A program made the position numbers and the translations under genes. From Trifolium pratense (lineage: Eukaryota; Streptophyta; Magnoliopsida; Fabales; Fabaceae), in assembly GCF_020283565.1 (NCBI RefSeq), contig NC_060060.1, positions 27,900,001 to 27,964,000 on the forward strand: a stretch of 64,000 nucleotides of DNA, written 5' to 3'. Of this stretch, positions 23,042 to 32,399 are shown in pieces (position 1 is the first letter of the stretch; each line of letters opens with the position of its first letter). The notes below the pieces were generated by a model. It made no database searches. It had not been told where the DNA came from and worked only from the letters and a program-made list of their open reading frames with translations.

Positions 23042-26000
23042 TGTAAGAATAATAGGCCTTGCCTTTTCCATTACATTGTGATAGGTTATATACAAAGAGA
23101 GTTTCCTATACAATTATGACTCATCAAATATAATTATTGACTAATCAAATATAATTATTGCTAATCAAATACAATAATAGTCTAATACACCCCCGTAGTC
23201 GAAACAGGAGGTTGACGAATGTTGAGACTATCACGAAAATCTTCAAAGAGTTGCAACGGAAGTCCTTTGGTAAATATGTCAGCAATTTGGTAACGAGAGG
23301 GAACATGTAAGACTCGTACTTGGCCGCGAGCAACTTTTTCGCGCACAAAATGTATATCCATCTCGATGTGTTTGGTGCGCTGATGTTGAACTGGGTTACC
23401 GGATAGATAAACTGCACTCACATTATCACAATAGACTAGAGTAGCTGTTGTAACTGGGCAATATAGTTCTAATAGTAAATTTCTGATCCAACAAGATTCA
23501 GACACTACATTAGCTACTCCACGATACTCAGCTTCTGCACTAGACCGAGAAAGAGTGTGTTGGCGTTTGGCAGACCATGAAATCAAATTGTCACCAAGAT
23601 AAACACAATAGCCAGAGGTGGATCGTCTGGTGTCTGGGCAACCAGCCCAATCCGCATCGGTGTAAGATACCAATTTGCTGACAGATGAGGGATATAAGTG
23701 AAGGCCAAAATCAAGAGTGCCGTGAATATACCGAATGATACGCTTTAGAGCTGACATGTGTTGCGTTTTCGGGTCATGCATGAATAAGCACACTTGTTGC
23801 ACAGCGTAAGAGATATCTGGTCTTGTAAAAGTTAAATATTGCAATGCACCGGCAAGACTTCGATACTCGGTTGGGTCATTATATGGATTCCCAGAAGAAC
23901 CACTGAGTTTTGCCTTGGTGTCAACTGGTGTAGGTGATGACTTGCAAGAGGACATGCCTGCTCGTTCTATAATTTCCTCTGCATATTTCTTTTGAGACAG
24001 AAAAAGACCACCTGTGTGTCTAGTGACAGATATTCCCAGAAAATAACTCAGAGGACCTAAATCCTTCATGGCGAATTCAGAGCTAAGTTTAGACATAATA
24101 GAGTCACGAAGAGCATCAGAGGAAGCAGTGAGAATTATGTCATCCACATATAGAAGGATATAAGCAGTATCATTACCGTGATGATAAATGAATAAAGAGT
24201 GATCAGAAATACTATGAGAGAACCCCAATTTGGCAACATAGTCAGTGAATCTTTGGTACCAGGCACGAGGTGCTTGTTTGAGACCATAAAGAGATTTCTT
24301 TAGAAGACAGACATGCTCAGGATACTGGGGATCACGGAATCCAGGAGGCTGGTGCATATACACGGTTTCGTCAAGATTTCCATGCAAAAAGGCATTCTTG
24401 ACATCTAGTTGATGAAGACACCATGACTTGGATAATGCAATGCTGAGTACCGTGCGAATAGTGGCCGGTTTGACGACGGGGCTGAAAGTTTCACCACAAT
24501 CGACACCTGATTGTTGATTAGCACCATTACCTACAAGCCGAGCTTTGTATCGCTCAAAAGAACCATCAGATTTCTTTTTGTGCCTGAAAATCCACAAACT
24601 TCGAATAACATTAGCATTAGAGGGACGAGGAACTAATTCCCACGTCTTATTTTCAATAAGAGCATCATATTCGTCTTTCATGGCCATTTTCCAATTATGA
24701 TTATTTAATGCATCAATGGGATTTGTAGGCAAAGGAGAGATAGATTGGTGGGTTGATGTATGTAAGTTGAAAAGTGTACGGGGTTTGAAAATGCCATGTT
24801 GTGCTCGGGTTGTCATTTGAGGTGAGTGAGGTGCAGGAGGGGAAATAGGGGTCTGAGTAGGCGGAGAAGAGGTGGTAGGTGTTCTTTGTGTAGATGAGGT
24901 TGTTGTTTGAGTCATGGGTGTAGGTTGTTGGGCTGAAGAGGTTGAGGGGGAAAAGGTTGTTTGGTCTGTGGTTTGAGGGGGAGGAGTTTGTTGGGCTGCT
25001 GGTGATGGTGGTTGAGTGACTGTTATGTTGGGAGATGAGGTTCGTGGAGATGTGGTGTACACTTGTGTGGTAAGAAGTGGGTTTATGCCGTCATCTAAGA
25101 AGTTATAGTTAGTTGTTGTAGGAGCATTCATGGTGGAAAAGGGAAACGTATTTTCCTCAAAAATAACATGCCGAGAGATAATGATTTTGCGACTTGACAA
25201 TTCGTAACACTTATAACCTCTATGATTGGATGGATATCCTAGAAAGACACATGGTGTAGACCGAGGTTGGAGTTTATTCCTAGTGGTGGACGGAACTAAG
25301 GGATAACAAAGACACCCAAAGACTCGGAGATATGAATAAGACAGATCTTTTTGGTAGAGAATTTTGGTGGGTGATTGGAGACTGAGTTTCTTATTTGGAA
25401 GTATGTTGTGTAGGTAAGTGGCCATTTGAAGAGCATGGTGCCAGAAAATTGGTGGAATAGAAGCATGAGCAAGGAGAGTTCGGATTATGTTATTGATCGT
25501 ACGAATTTTTCTTTCAGCTTTTCCATTTTGAGGGGAGGTGTGAGGACAAGAGAATCTAAAAGACATTCCATTTAGTTCACAAAACTTATGAAAGTGAGCA
25601 TTATCACATTCTTTGCCATTATCACATTGAAAACATTTTATTTCACGCTCAAACTGTGTTGTAATGTAAGCACGAAATTGTAAAAAAATGGAATGTACTT
25701 GTGATTTGTTTGAAATTGGAAAAGTCCATAAAAAATCAGTAAAATCATCAAGAAATAACACATAGTAACGATGTCCTCCGGAACTTAATACCGGAGAGGT
25801 CCAAAGATCACTGTGAACGATGTCAAAAGGCATATAAGTAGATGACAATGAATTATAAAAAGGCAATTTTGTTTGTTTCCCAAGTGCACAAGAGTGACAA
25901 AAGAAATCATTTCGAAACTTATTACATAGCAAAATTTTGTTTCGATGAAGAGAATTTAGAATAGGAGCTCCTGGATGTCCTAAACGACTATGCCATAATT

Positions 26001-27319
26001 CAGTAGATGAAGCGACAAGGGCGGATGGTGGTAATGATGTTGTGTTTGGTCTTGTAGGAAAAGGGTAAAGATCACCAGAACTATTACATCTCATTAAAAG
26101 GGTTCCTGTCTGAAAATCCTTCACAGAAAAACCAAAAGGATCGAATTCAACAGATACATCGTTATCGATTGTAAATTTTCTAACAGAAACAAGATTTTTT
26201 ATAAGTTTCGGTGCATGTAAAACATTGTTTAAGGTTAGGGAATTAGGTAAAGATGCATGTCCACAACCTATAACTGGAATATGATGACCATTCCCAACAG
26301 TAATATTATTACTCATATTAAAATAGGACGTGAGATTACCTCTATTGTCCGTCATATGAGAAGTTGCACCGCTGTCCATATACCATTGATTATCATCGGG
26401 AGAGATGGATGAAGTATGCATTGCAGCCTGACGGTTCATAAGAGGTGGAGTAGCCGATGGCTGCCATGGATATGCCCATTGCTGCTGTTTGGGATAAGCA
26501 GGAGTGGTCCAGCAAGATTGTTGACAAGGAAATTGAGTCTGCTGATAAGGAGACTGAGTCCAATAATGTTGCTGAGGCTGGGAACGGCCTCTACTACGAC
26601 CGTTGCTGCTGTTGCGCTTGGTTATCATGATAATTGTGTAACTGATAGTAAGTAACAGAGGATACAGTGATGTGAATTTTTTTTTTTTTTTTTGAATATG
26701 TGTTTTTACTGTCTCAGCTTCAGAGAATAGAACAGACTCAGAGAAGCACACGAACTGAGAAGATGCACACAAACGGAAACGCGGCGGCGGCGCGATAGCT
26801 GATAGAGAGAAATTGTCGATGATGGCGCAAGAAAAAAAAAAAAAAAGGCAGCACGGTTGCACGGAGAGAAACGCGAATACTATAGCGCGATCGGAAAAGC
26901 TGGAAAACGATTGGAAACTAAACACAGAGAGAAGCTTTCTGCGGTTTTAGTTTGAATATGTGGTTTTTTTTTTTTTTTGGATTGAATGGACTAAAAAGGT
27001 GCGGCTGTATCTTTTAACTTTATGAATAAATTTGAGGAGTAGTAGATAATAGAAAGAATGTGATGTCAGAGATGAAAATGAAAACAAGAAGTGAAAAGAA
27101 TTCTGGCAGTGAAGAAAGAATGAAGGCTGCCGACTGGTTTTTAGGGTTTGGGATCAAACCAAGTGTGATACCATGTAAGAATAATAGGCCTTGCCTTTTC
27201 CATTACATTGTGATAGGTTATATACAAAGAGAGTTTCCTATACAATTATGACTCATCAAATATAATTATTGACTAATCAAATATAATTATTGCTAATCAA
27301 ATATAATAATAGTCTAATA
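23042..27319 (-). mobile_element. Young gag-less Copia element
   Basis: LTRs of 146 bp at 23042-23187 and 27174-27319 differ at one position. TAAAT flanks both sides (23037-23041 and 27320-27324). On the minus strand the 5' LTR is followed by TGGTATCACACTTGG (Met-tRNA primer site) and the 3' LTR is preceded by CTACGGGGGTG. Total 4278 bp. The polyprotein frame is open throughout but has no Gag domain. Confidence 0.96.
23182..26628 (-). CDS. Copia protease-integrase-RT-RNase H polyprotein lacking Gag
   Basis: The frame is open from 26925 to 23182. The most plausible start is ATG 26628, after an A-rich leader; the upstream part reads leader-like sequence with no Gag similarity. From that start: a short Gln/Pro-rich region, protease (WYMDSGATSHM, near residue 83), integrase zinc region and DD35E core (VHSDLWTSP, QCDNGKE, GKAERK), a Thr/Pro/Gln-rich linker, RT ([29 protein letters not shown]) and RNase H (DADWAG, SSAEAEY, IADIFTKGL). 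Gag and the CCHC knuckle are missing, so this copy would need Gag from another element. No stops or frameshifts. Confidence 0.93.
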   Translation of the reverse strand: MITKRNSSNGRSRGRSQPQQHYWTQSPYQQTQFPCQQSCWTTPAYPKQQQWAYPWQPSATPPLMNRQAAMHTSSISPDDNQWYMDSGATSHMTDNRGNLTSYFNMSNNITVGNGHHIPVIGCGHASLPNSLTLNNVLHAPKLIKNLVSVRKFTIDNDVSVEFDPFGFSVKDFQTGTLLMRCNSSGDLYPFPTRPNTTSLPPSALVASSTELWHSRLGHPGAPILNSLHRNKILLCNKFRNDFFCHSCALGKQTKLPFYNSLSSTYMPFDIVHSDLWTSPVLSSGGHRYYVLFLDDFTDFLWTFPISNKSQVHSIFLQFRAYITTQFEREIKCFQCDNGKECDNAHFHKFCELNGMSFRFSCPHTSPQNGKAERKIRTINNIIRTLLAHASIPPIFWHHALQMATYLHNILPNKKLSLQSPTKILYQKDLSYSYLRVFGCLCYPLVPSTTRNKLQPRSTPCVFLGYPSNHRGYKCYELSSRKIIISRHVIFEENTFPFSTMNAPTTTNYNFLDDGINPLLTTQVYTTSPRTSSPNITVTQPPSPAAQQTPPPQTTDQTTFSPSTSSAQQPTPMTQTTTSSTQRTPTTSSPPTQTPISPPAPHSPQMTTRAQHGIFKPRTLFNLHTSTHQSISPLPTNPIDALNNHNWKMAMKDEYDALIENKTWELVPRPSNANVIRSLWIFRHKKKSDGSFERYKARLVGNGANQQSGVDCGETFSPVVKPATIRTVLSIALSKSWCLHQLDVKNAFLHGNLDETVYMHQPPGFRDPQYPEHVCLLKKSLYGLKQAPRAWYQRFTDYVAKLGFSHSISDHSLFIYHHGNDTAYILLYVDDIILTASSDALRDSIMSKLSSEFAMKDLGPLSYFLGISVTRHTGGLFLSQKKYAEEIIERAGMSSCKSSPTPVDTKAKLSGSSGNPYNDPTEYRSLAGALQYLTFTRPDISYAVQQVCLFMHDPKTQHMSALKRIIRYIHGTLDFGLHLYPSSVSKLVSYTDADWAGCPDTRRSTSGYCVYLGDNLISWSAKRQHTLSRSSAEAEYRGVANVVSESCWIRNLLLELYCPVTTATLVYCDNVSAVYLSGNPVQHQRTKHIEMDIHFVREKVARGQVRVLHVPSRYQIADIFTKGLPLQLFEDFRDSLNIRQPPVSTTGVY

Positions 27320-27397
27320 TAAATAACCACAAACACAACGTACACAACACAAGCTCATTTTAAGAATCATTCATTACTTTCATATTTGTAAGCCATT
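27320..27397 (+). promoter_or_regulatory. Core promoter and leader of the 27398 gene, with a TATA box rebuilt at the LTR junction
   Basis: The Copia LTR ends ...CTAATA and the target duplication TAAAT follows, then AACC. The junction therefore reads TATAAATA at about 27318-27325, some 73 bp before the start codon. Before insertion the site read GATATAAATAACC, with CCAAT 3 bp upstream of GATATAAATA. The leader matches that of the 13189 ORF. Confidence 0.55.
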
Positions 27398-29188
27398 ATG
27401 CCATTTTTCGGGTTCGGAAAAAAGCCGACGCCGCTCACGAATGCAGAAAAAAAGAAGCAGAATGAAATTTTGAAACATACAGTAGAGAGACTGGAAGAAA
27501 GCAAGGCATTGGATGAAGAACATCAGAAACTTGTGGGCAGAATGTTAAAGATTCACGGGTAAATCCATATATATATATATATATGGGGGCTGCTAATTTA
27601 GACCCAGTTGGGTCTAAATTAGTAAAGTGCACCTTTTCAGTTGGACCAAAATACCCATTCATTTTAATTAATTAACCAAATTACCATCAATGGATGCGGA
27701 TCCAGTGTCGCGCGCGTACCGCAGGACCATGGTTACAGGCCGTTGATTTCCATCAGACAACCAAGATATGATCTCATCAAGACTGTCTGATCAATCAGAC
27801 AGCCCAGATCATCCGAATCCATCAGATTCCAGCGCATGCACCACACTGGATTACACCATGGAGAGAGAAGAATCTACTTTTTAAAAGCAGGACACGTGTC
27901 GCTGTCTGATTGGCTGGGCGTGATTTTTTTCCATTTAATACTTTGAACTCAATTATTTCGTTGTAAATTAATTTTTTATTTTTTTTTATACCAAAATTCA
28001 TAATTTTTTTTTCTCTACAAATAGAGACTTGGTTCGTTTGATTTGGACACAGAAAAAAAAAACCCAATTTTTCACTACCTTAATCTCATTTTTCACTACC
28101 TTACATCAACTCACTGAAACCATTCTACCAGGAAAATGGTTTCAGAGTACAAATCTCTGAAACCATTCTACCAGCTAAATGGTTTCAGAAGCAAACACAA
28201 TTAATAAATTACTCACTGAAACCATTCTACCAGGAAAATAGTTTCAGAGTACAACTATGTGCAACCATTCTACAAGCTAAATGGTTTCAGAAGCAAATAA
28301 CTAATAATCAACTTACTGAAACCATTCTACCAGCAAAATGGTTTCAGATTACAACTCTCTGAAACCATTGTACCAGATAAATGGTTTCAGAAGCAAACAC
28401 AATTAATAAATTACTCATTGAAACCATTCTACCAGTAAAATGGTTTCAGAATACAACTATGTGCAACCATTCTACCAGTAAAATGGTTTCAGAAGCAAAC
28501 ATTAGTTTTTAATTACCGTTTTATCTCATTTAATTAACTAAAAATAGTTTCAGGTCTCCAAAAATTTCATAAAATATACCAAAAGTTCCAGAATATTATC
28601 TACTATTTTCCTGGTATAATGGTTTCAGTGAGTTGGTTGAGTGGTGCGTGTTAAATTACAACACACAAGTAACGTATTTAGTAGACAAAAATGAGATTAA
28701 GGTAGTGAAAAATTGTATTTTTTTTTCGGTGTCCAAATCAAACGAACCAAGTCTCTATTTGTAGAAAAAAAAAATTATGAATTTTGGTATAAAAAAAAAA
28801 AAAAAAATTTACAACGAAATAATTGAGTTCAAAGTATTAAATGAACAAAAATCACGTCCAGCCAACCATTGTGTGACACGTGTCCTACTTTTAAAAAGCA
28901 AATTTTTCTCTCTCCAGGGTGTAATCCAGTGTGGCGCACGCGCTGGAATCTGATGGATCAGGATGATCTGGGCTGTCGGATTGATCAGACAGTCTTGATG
29001 AGATCAGATCTTGGCTGTCTGATGGAAATCAACGGTCTGTAACCATGGTCCTTCGGTACGCGCGCGACACTGGATCCGCGTCTATTAATGGGTATTTTGG
29101 TTAATTAATTAAAAAGAATGAGTATTTTGGTCCAATTGAAAAGGTGCACCTTGCTAACTTAACCTAACTAGGGTCTAAGTTAGAAAAG

Positions 29189-29252
<64 letters not shown>

Positions 29253-29865
29253 ATAATAAATCCATATATATTTTAATTAAATACATATCGCGTTTCAATC
29301 TATTTGATGTTTTAAATTCTTACCGAAGTGTTTCAAAAAAAAAAAAAAAACTTACTGGAGTGTTATGGAATTATTTCCTCCGTAACTATATTTATTTATG
29401 TACCAAATAATTAACTATATTTATTTTGTAAATACTAACTATTTATTTCTGCCATGTTATTAATTAACTTATATGCTATATCCGTTTGTGTATATCTACT
29501 ATATCTATTTATATTTATTGAATTATTACTTCTAATTATAAATATTTATAAACTATTTATATTTTATTCTATTTAAAAAATATAATATAATATAAAATTA
29601 TTTTATGTTCCTCTCAAGTACAAGTAGTGGGCTTATAAAAAAAAGGACTTATTTTCGGTATACCTTTGTGAAATTATATCTTCTTTTGTAAATTATATGG
29701 AGTTTTTAATCATTGACATGTTTTATGTGTCGCATGATGCATACCCCATTTCTATGGGTCTAATTATCTTTTTTTTCTTTCTTTCTTATTCTTCTGTATT
29801 TATATATAGAACGAAGAAGAAGGTTGGAAGAGAAATCCATAAGGTGGGAAAATGAAGACTGAGTT
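27398..29865 (+). CDS. Small basic helical protein gene, two exons, unidentified
   Basis: Exon 1 27398-27558 (donor GTAAAT) and exon 2 29820-29865 (acceptor TATATATAG after a strong pyrimidine tract) join in phase to 68 codons plus TGA at 29863-29865. The protein starts MPFFGFGKKPTPLTNAEKKK, continues as a Lys/Glu-rich amphipathic helix and ends in a basic REIHKVGK. Without splicing a TAA two bases into the intron gives a 54-residue product, so both forms are possible. It resembles the ORF at 13189 in leader sequence and in the LT...K/Q/N-rich pattern. A Copia LTR ends 78 bp upstream and the intron holds a 1.6-kb foldback element. No family recognised. Confidence 0.5.
27587..29191. mobile_element. 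Foldback transposon with ~520-bp inverted arms, inside an intron
   Basis: The left end reads GGGCTGCTAATTTAGACCC. The right end read inward is GGGCTTTTCTAACTTAGACC. The arms remain alignable for roughly 520 bp, for example 'cgcgcgtaccg' at 27711 against 'cggtacgcgcgcg' at 29054, and 'caagactgtctgatcaatca' at 27778 against 'tgatcagacagtcttgatga' at 28983. The centre is an array of four ~102-bp repeats. Both ends abut (TA)n, so the target duplication is hidden. No protein frame; most like a non-autonomous Mutator-like or foldback element. Confidence 0.8.
28113..28505. repeat. Four ~102-bp tandem repeats, each with two small hairpins
   Basis: Units start at 28113, 28215, 28316 and 28418. Each has two copies of a palindrome, CTGAAACCATTCTACCAG with its partner AAATGGTTTCAG 18-22 nt later, the second copy in a variant form starting GTGCAACC in two units. 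Related 'aatggtttcag' phrases reappear at 28617 and at 59650-59720. Confidence 0.85.
29193..29251. repeat. (TA)n microsatellite
   Basis: About 59 bp of alternating TA at the right edge of the foldback element. Confidence 0.9.
29319..29364. mobile_element. Micro-insertion i: TCA plus A-run between 14-bp repeats
   Basis: cttaccgaagtgtt (29319-29332) and cttactggagtgtt (29351-29364) differ at two positions. The insert 29333-29350 is TC followed by A16. Confidence 0.5.
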
Positions 29866-30518
29866 CTTATGAAAATAATTGGGCTATTGACCAAGGAAGC
29901 AACATAATGGCAAATATTGTTAATGCCACCTTATTTTTATTTCTCTTTTTTTGTCTGATTTTGTATGTTGTTGTCTTGGCTACTCTAGAAGAGGTCAATG
30001 TATTTTATCTAGCTCCAAATATATTTTGCATCTTTTTTATTATAATTATCAATAAGAGGATTTTTCATTTTTTTAATTAACATAATGATAGCTCATGTTA
30101 TTAAGGAGATTATTTTTTTTATAATATTATTTATATATCTTGAAGCATAGAAAGAGTCTGAAACCTTGAGAGCATATTTTCAATGCTTTCATTATCCTTC
30201 ATTTTGAATAACTCATACTGTTGAACCACCAGCATATTTTATAATATTTTTGGTTGCTTATTACATTATGTAATTAATTTTAAATTCCTCCATATATATC
30301 TAGGAACCTAATATACATAATATTGACAACTATAAATATACATAATATTTTTTATATAATATTTTTGGTTGCTTATTACATTATGTAATTAATTTTAAAT
30401 TCCTCCATATATATCTAGGAACCTATCCACAACCACAACGAGAACTGAAACTCATCCACGAAAGGCAATTATAAATTGGATAGATACGGTTAAAACTTCC
30501 ATGTCTTATAAACAATCC
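29866..30518. repeat. 3' flank of the small gene; 70-bp direct duplication
   Basis: No further gene seen. 30241-30310 is repeated exactly at 30356-30425, separated by 45 bp. The repeat includes 'tggttgcttattacattatg'. The duplication is perfect by eye, so it is recent. Confidence 0.75.
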
Positions 30519-30566
30519 TTTTATAGTCATTATTTTTTTTTTTGACGAACTTTTATAGTCATTATT
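30519..30566. mobile_element. Micro-insertion c: T-run plus GACGAA between 16-bp repeats
   Basis: ttttatagtcattatt at 30519-30534 and 30551-30566. The insert reads T-run then GACGAAC; on the other strand GTTCGTC followed by A-run. Confidence 0.55.
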
Positions 30567-30629
30567 ATATAACCAATAATATTTTCTTTAGAAGAATGAA
30601 ATGAACTAATGGACTCGCTGTTCAATAAA

Positions 30630-30682
30630 AAAAAATCCTATTGTAAACTGAGTTCTTTACAAAAAAAATAAAAAATCCTATT
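30630..30682. mobile_element. Micro-insertion g: 27 nt with A-run between 13-bp repeats
   Basis: aaaaaatcctatt at 30630-30642 and 30670-30682. The insert starts GTAAACTGAGTTC and ends in an A-run. Longer than most others in this set. Confidence 0.45.
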
Positions 30683-30947
30683 TGAAAAAATATCATGAAA
30701 TTAAAATAATTTTTTGCATATAAAAAAAATTATATATAGCTTCAAAAATACAAGACACTTATTCTTAAATAAGACAATCTATAAATTACAAGTCCATAAT
30801 TGGAAGGTGTGTGAAATTATGAAAGGAAAAATAAAAATACAATTATTTGGTGACAACAAAATAACTAAATGGAAGTACATGGAATATTTCCAGCCAAATG
30901 TATGACGTGCACGACATTTGTGCACTCTCTTTGGTTGGATGAGGAGC

Positions 30948-31010
30948 GCTAGCAACACACTTTTTAACAAAATATGTTGGAATGTGTTTGTTAAAGAGTG
31001 TGTTGCTAGC
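30948..31010. repeat. 63-bp near-perfect hairpin (tiny MITE) just past the NCR A stop
   Basis: Arms GCTAGCAACACAC... (30948-30971) and its complement (30987-31010) pair at 23 of 24 positions around a 15-nt loop. On the minus strand it begins 19 nt after the NCR A stop codon and would lie in that gene's 3' UTR. Confidence 0.7.
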
Positions 31011-31029
31011 ATTATTCTTGGTTGGATAC

Positions 31030-31450
31030 TTACACAATCAGCTGCTTCACTCCAGCACATACACATATGTTGTCAATGCACTTATTATAAACAAAAGGAA
31101 AGAGGCAGATACTCTTTTTACAATCGTCATCACTATTACATTCGTCATGTGCTGTAGTTAAAAAATAGATTAGAATAATTAACTTAACTAATTAGTTGAT
31201 AGGAACTTTGTAAAATATATGCAACGCAAGGGTTAAAGTTTGAACTTTAAACATTTCATTTATTTATTTTAAGTGTGAAATTCTAGTCACTAGACTACTT
31301 AAAAATTTTAAATTTTTTTTGTACAAACTACAAATTAAAGATGTAAAATTAAAACATGTGAAATAATGGCTTACCATCGGCGTATGTTGCAACAAGAAAT
31401 AGAAAAAGAAATAGAATCATAACATAAATAAACTTGAGAATTTGAGTCAT
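31030..31450 (-). CDS. Nodule-specific cysteine-rich (NCR) peptide, acidic type
   Basis: Minus-strand exons 31375-31450 and 31030-31151 join in phase into 65 codons plus TAA (31030-31032). Exon 1 is the conserved NCR secretion signal, MTQILKFIYVMILFLFLFL..., ending VATYAD. The GT donor sits directly after the signal-peptide exon, as in the family. Exon 2 gives a 40-residue mature peptide with six cysteines spaced C-x5-C-x4-C-x8-C-x4-C-x1-C. My count gives 4 Lys against 6 Asp/Glu, so it is slightly anionic. NCR peptides are made in rhizobium-infected nodule cells and delivered to symbiosomes. Open DNA upstream of the ATG allows a longer frame but the family start is at MTQI. Confidence 0.93.
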
Positions 31451-31464
31451 ATTTTTCTCATTTA

Positions 31465-31605
31465 CATGTAGAAAATAGGGCATGATTTGATCACTTTTAT
31501 AGTGTTTAAAGTTCATGCTCTCCAAAAAAATTCTTAAATATTCTTTAAAAAAAAATATTTTTAACACATAAAGCCTTCCTAAATTTAGAATAATTATTAC
31601 ATGTC
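31465..31605 (-). promoter_or_regulatory. Conserved proximal promoter of NCR gene A
   Basis: On the minus strand a TATA box CTATAAAAG lies at 31494-31502, about 45 nt before the ATG, next to TGATCAAATCATG. The same blocks (gatttgatca, tatagtgt.taaagtt, aatgctc, taaatattctt) precede NCR gene B. They are the short conserved upstream sequence typical of this gene family. Confidence 0.65.
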
Positions 31606-31890
31606 TTTTTGGTAGATCAATGTGTTGTGTTTGTCTCTTTAGCAAACTTAGTAAAGGGCCAACATACAATACTTTCTGATCATCAATTTATTATTATTTT
31701 TTCAACCTTTCATGATAGAAAAGTGAGAAGAGAAAAAAAATTAAAAAATCACGGAATGTATTGTAGTATTTTTTTTAAAAAAATAAAAAATTGTTTGATC
31801 ATAATGAGTATCAAATTTTGTGGTTTCTTAATTTGTTTTAAAATTCTTTGTTCAATTCAATCAGGTGATTCATGTTGATATACAAAATAC
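31606..31890. other. Intergenic between NCR A promoter and hAT element
   Basis: AT-rich; no gene seen. Confidence 0.35.
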
Positions 31891-31897
31891 ATATTAG

Positions 31898-32392
31898 CAG
31901 GGACGGATCCAGAAATCAATTACATGGGGGGTCGAATTTCTTTTTTTAATAATAAATAATAGAGTTAAATATTTTTTTTTCCTTATAAAATAACGAGTTT
32001 TTATGTTTAGTCCTATTAAATTTTAACTGAAAATATCCTCTAAAATCTTGTAGTTTGGTATAAGAATAGTCCCTATTTTCAAATATTTTTACAAAAAATT
32101 GATACTTTTAGTCCTCAAAATAATTGCTATAAAATACAAATATGGACTAAAAGTAAATTTTTTGAAGGACAAAACTTAAAAACTCTTAATTTTATAAAGA
32201 CAAAAAATACATTTAACTCAATATTATAAGATAAAATCACAATAATTTATTTAGAAGCATCTAAAACAAGAGTGAGTAAATTAAGAGGTGTCATTAGCAA
32301 CTCATATACATTAAAAGTTATACATATTAAACATATTTGCATGGGTGAGAGGGGGTTGGAAACCCTGCTTGCCTCCCTTAGGTCCGTCCCTG
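31898..32392. mobile_element. Non-autonomous hAT element
   Basis: Ends CAGGGACGGATCC and GGTCCGTCCCTG form an inverted pair. ATATTAG flanks both sides (31891-31897 and 32393-32399). 495 bp with no coding capacity. The CAGGG-CGGA termini are typical of a plant hAT group. Confidence 0.85.
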
Positions 32393-32399
32393 ATATTAG

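Noticed and set aside
24800..25060. Unusual Thr/Pro/Gln-rich stretch as a separate repeat
   Set aside because: It is the variable linker between integrase and reverse transcriptase of the 23042 Copia element.
28113..28505. Regularly spaced repeats resembling a CRISPR array
   Set aside because: The repeats are part of ~102-bp tandem units inside a foldback transposon in a plant genome, spacers are themselves repeated, and no cas genes exist.
30779..31066. 95-codon minus-strand frame beginning MCMCWSEAA
   Set aside because: It overlaps NCR A exon 2 and the hairpin in another frame; the NCR splice model explains the conserved cysteines and this frame does not.
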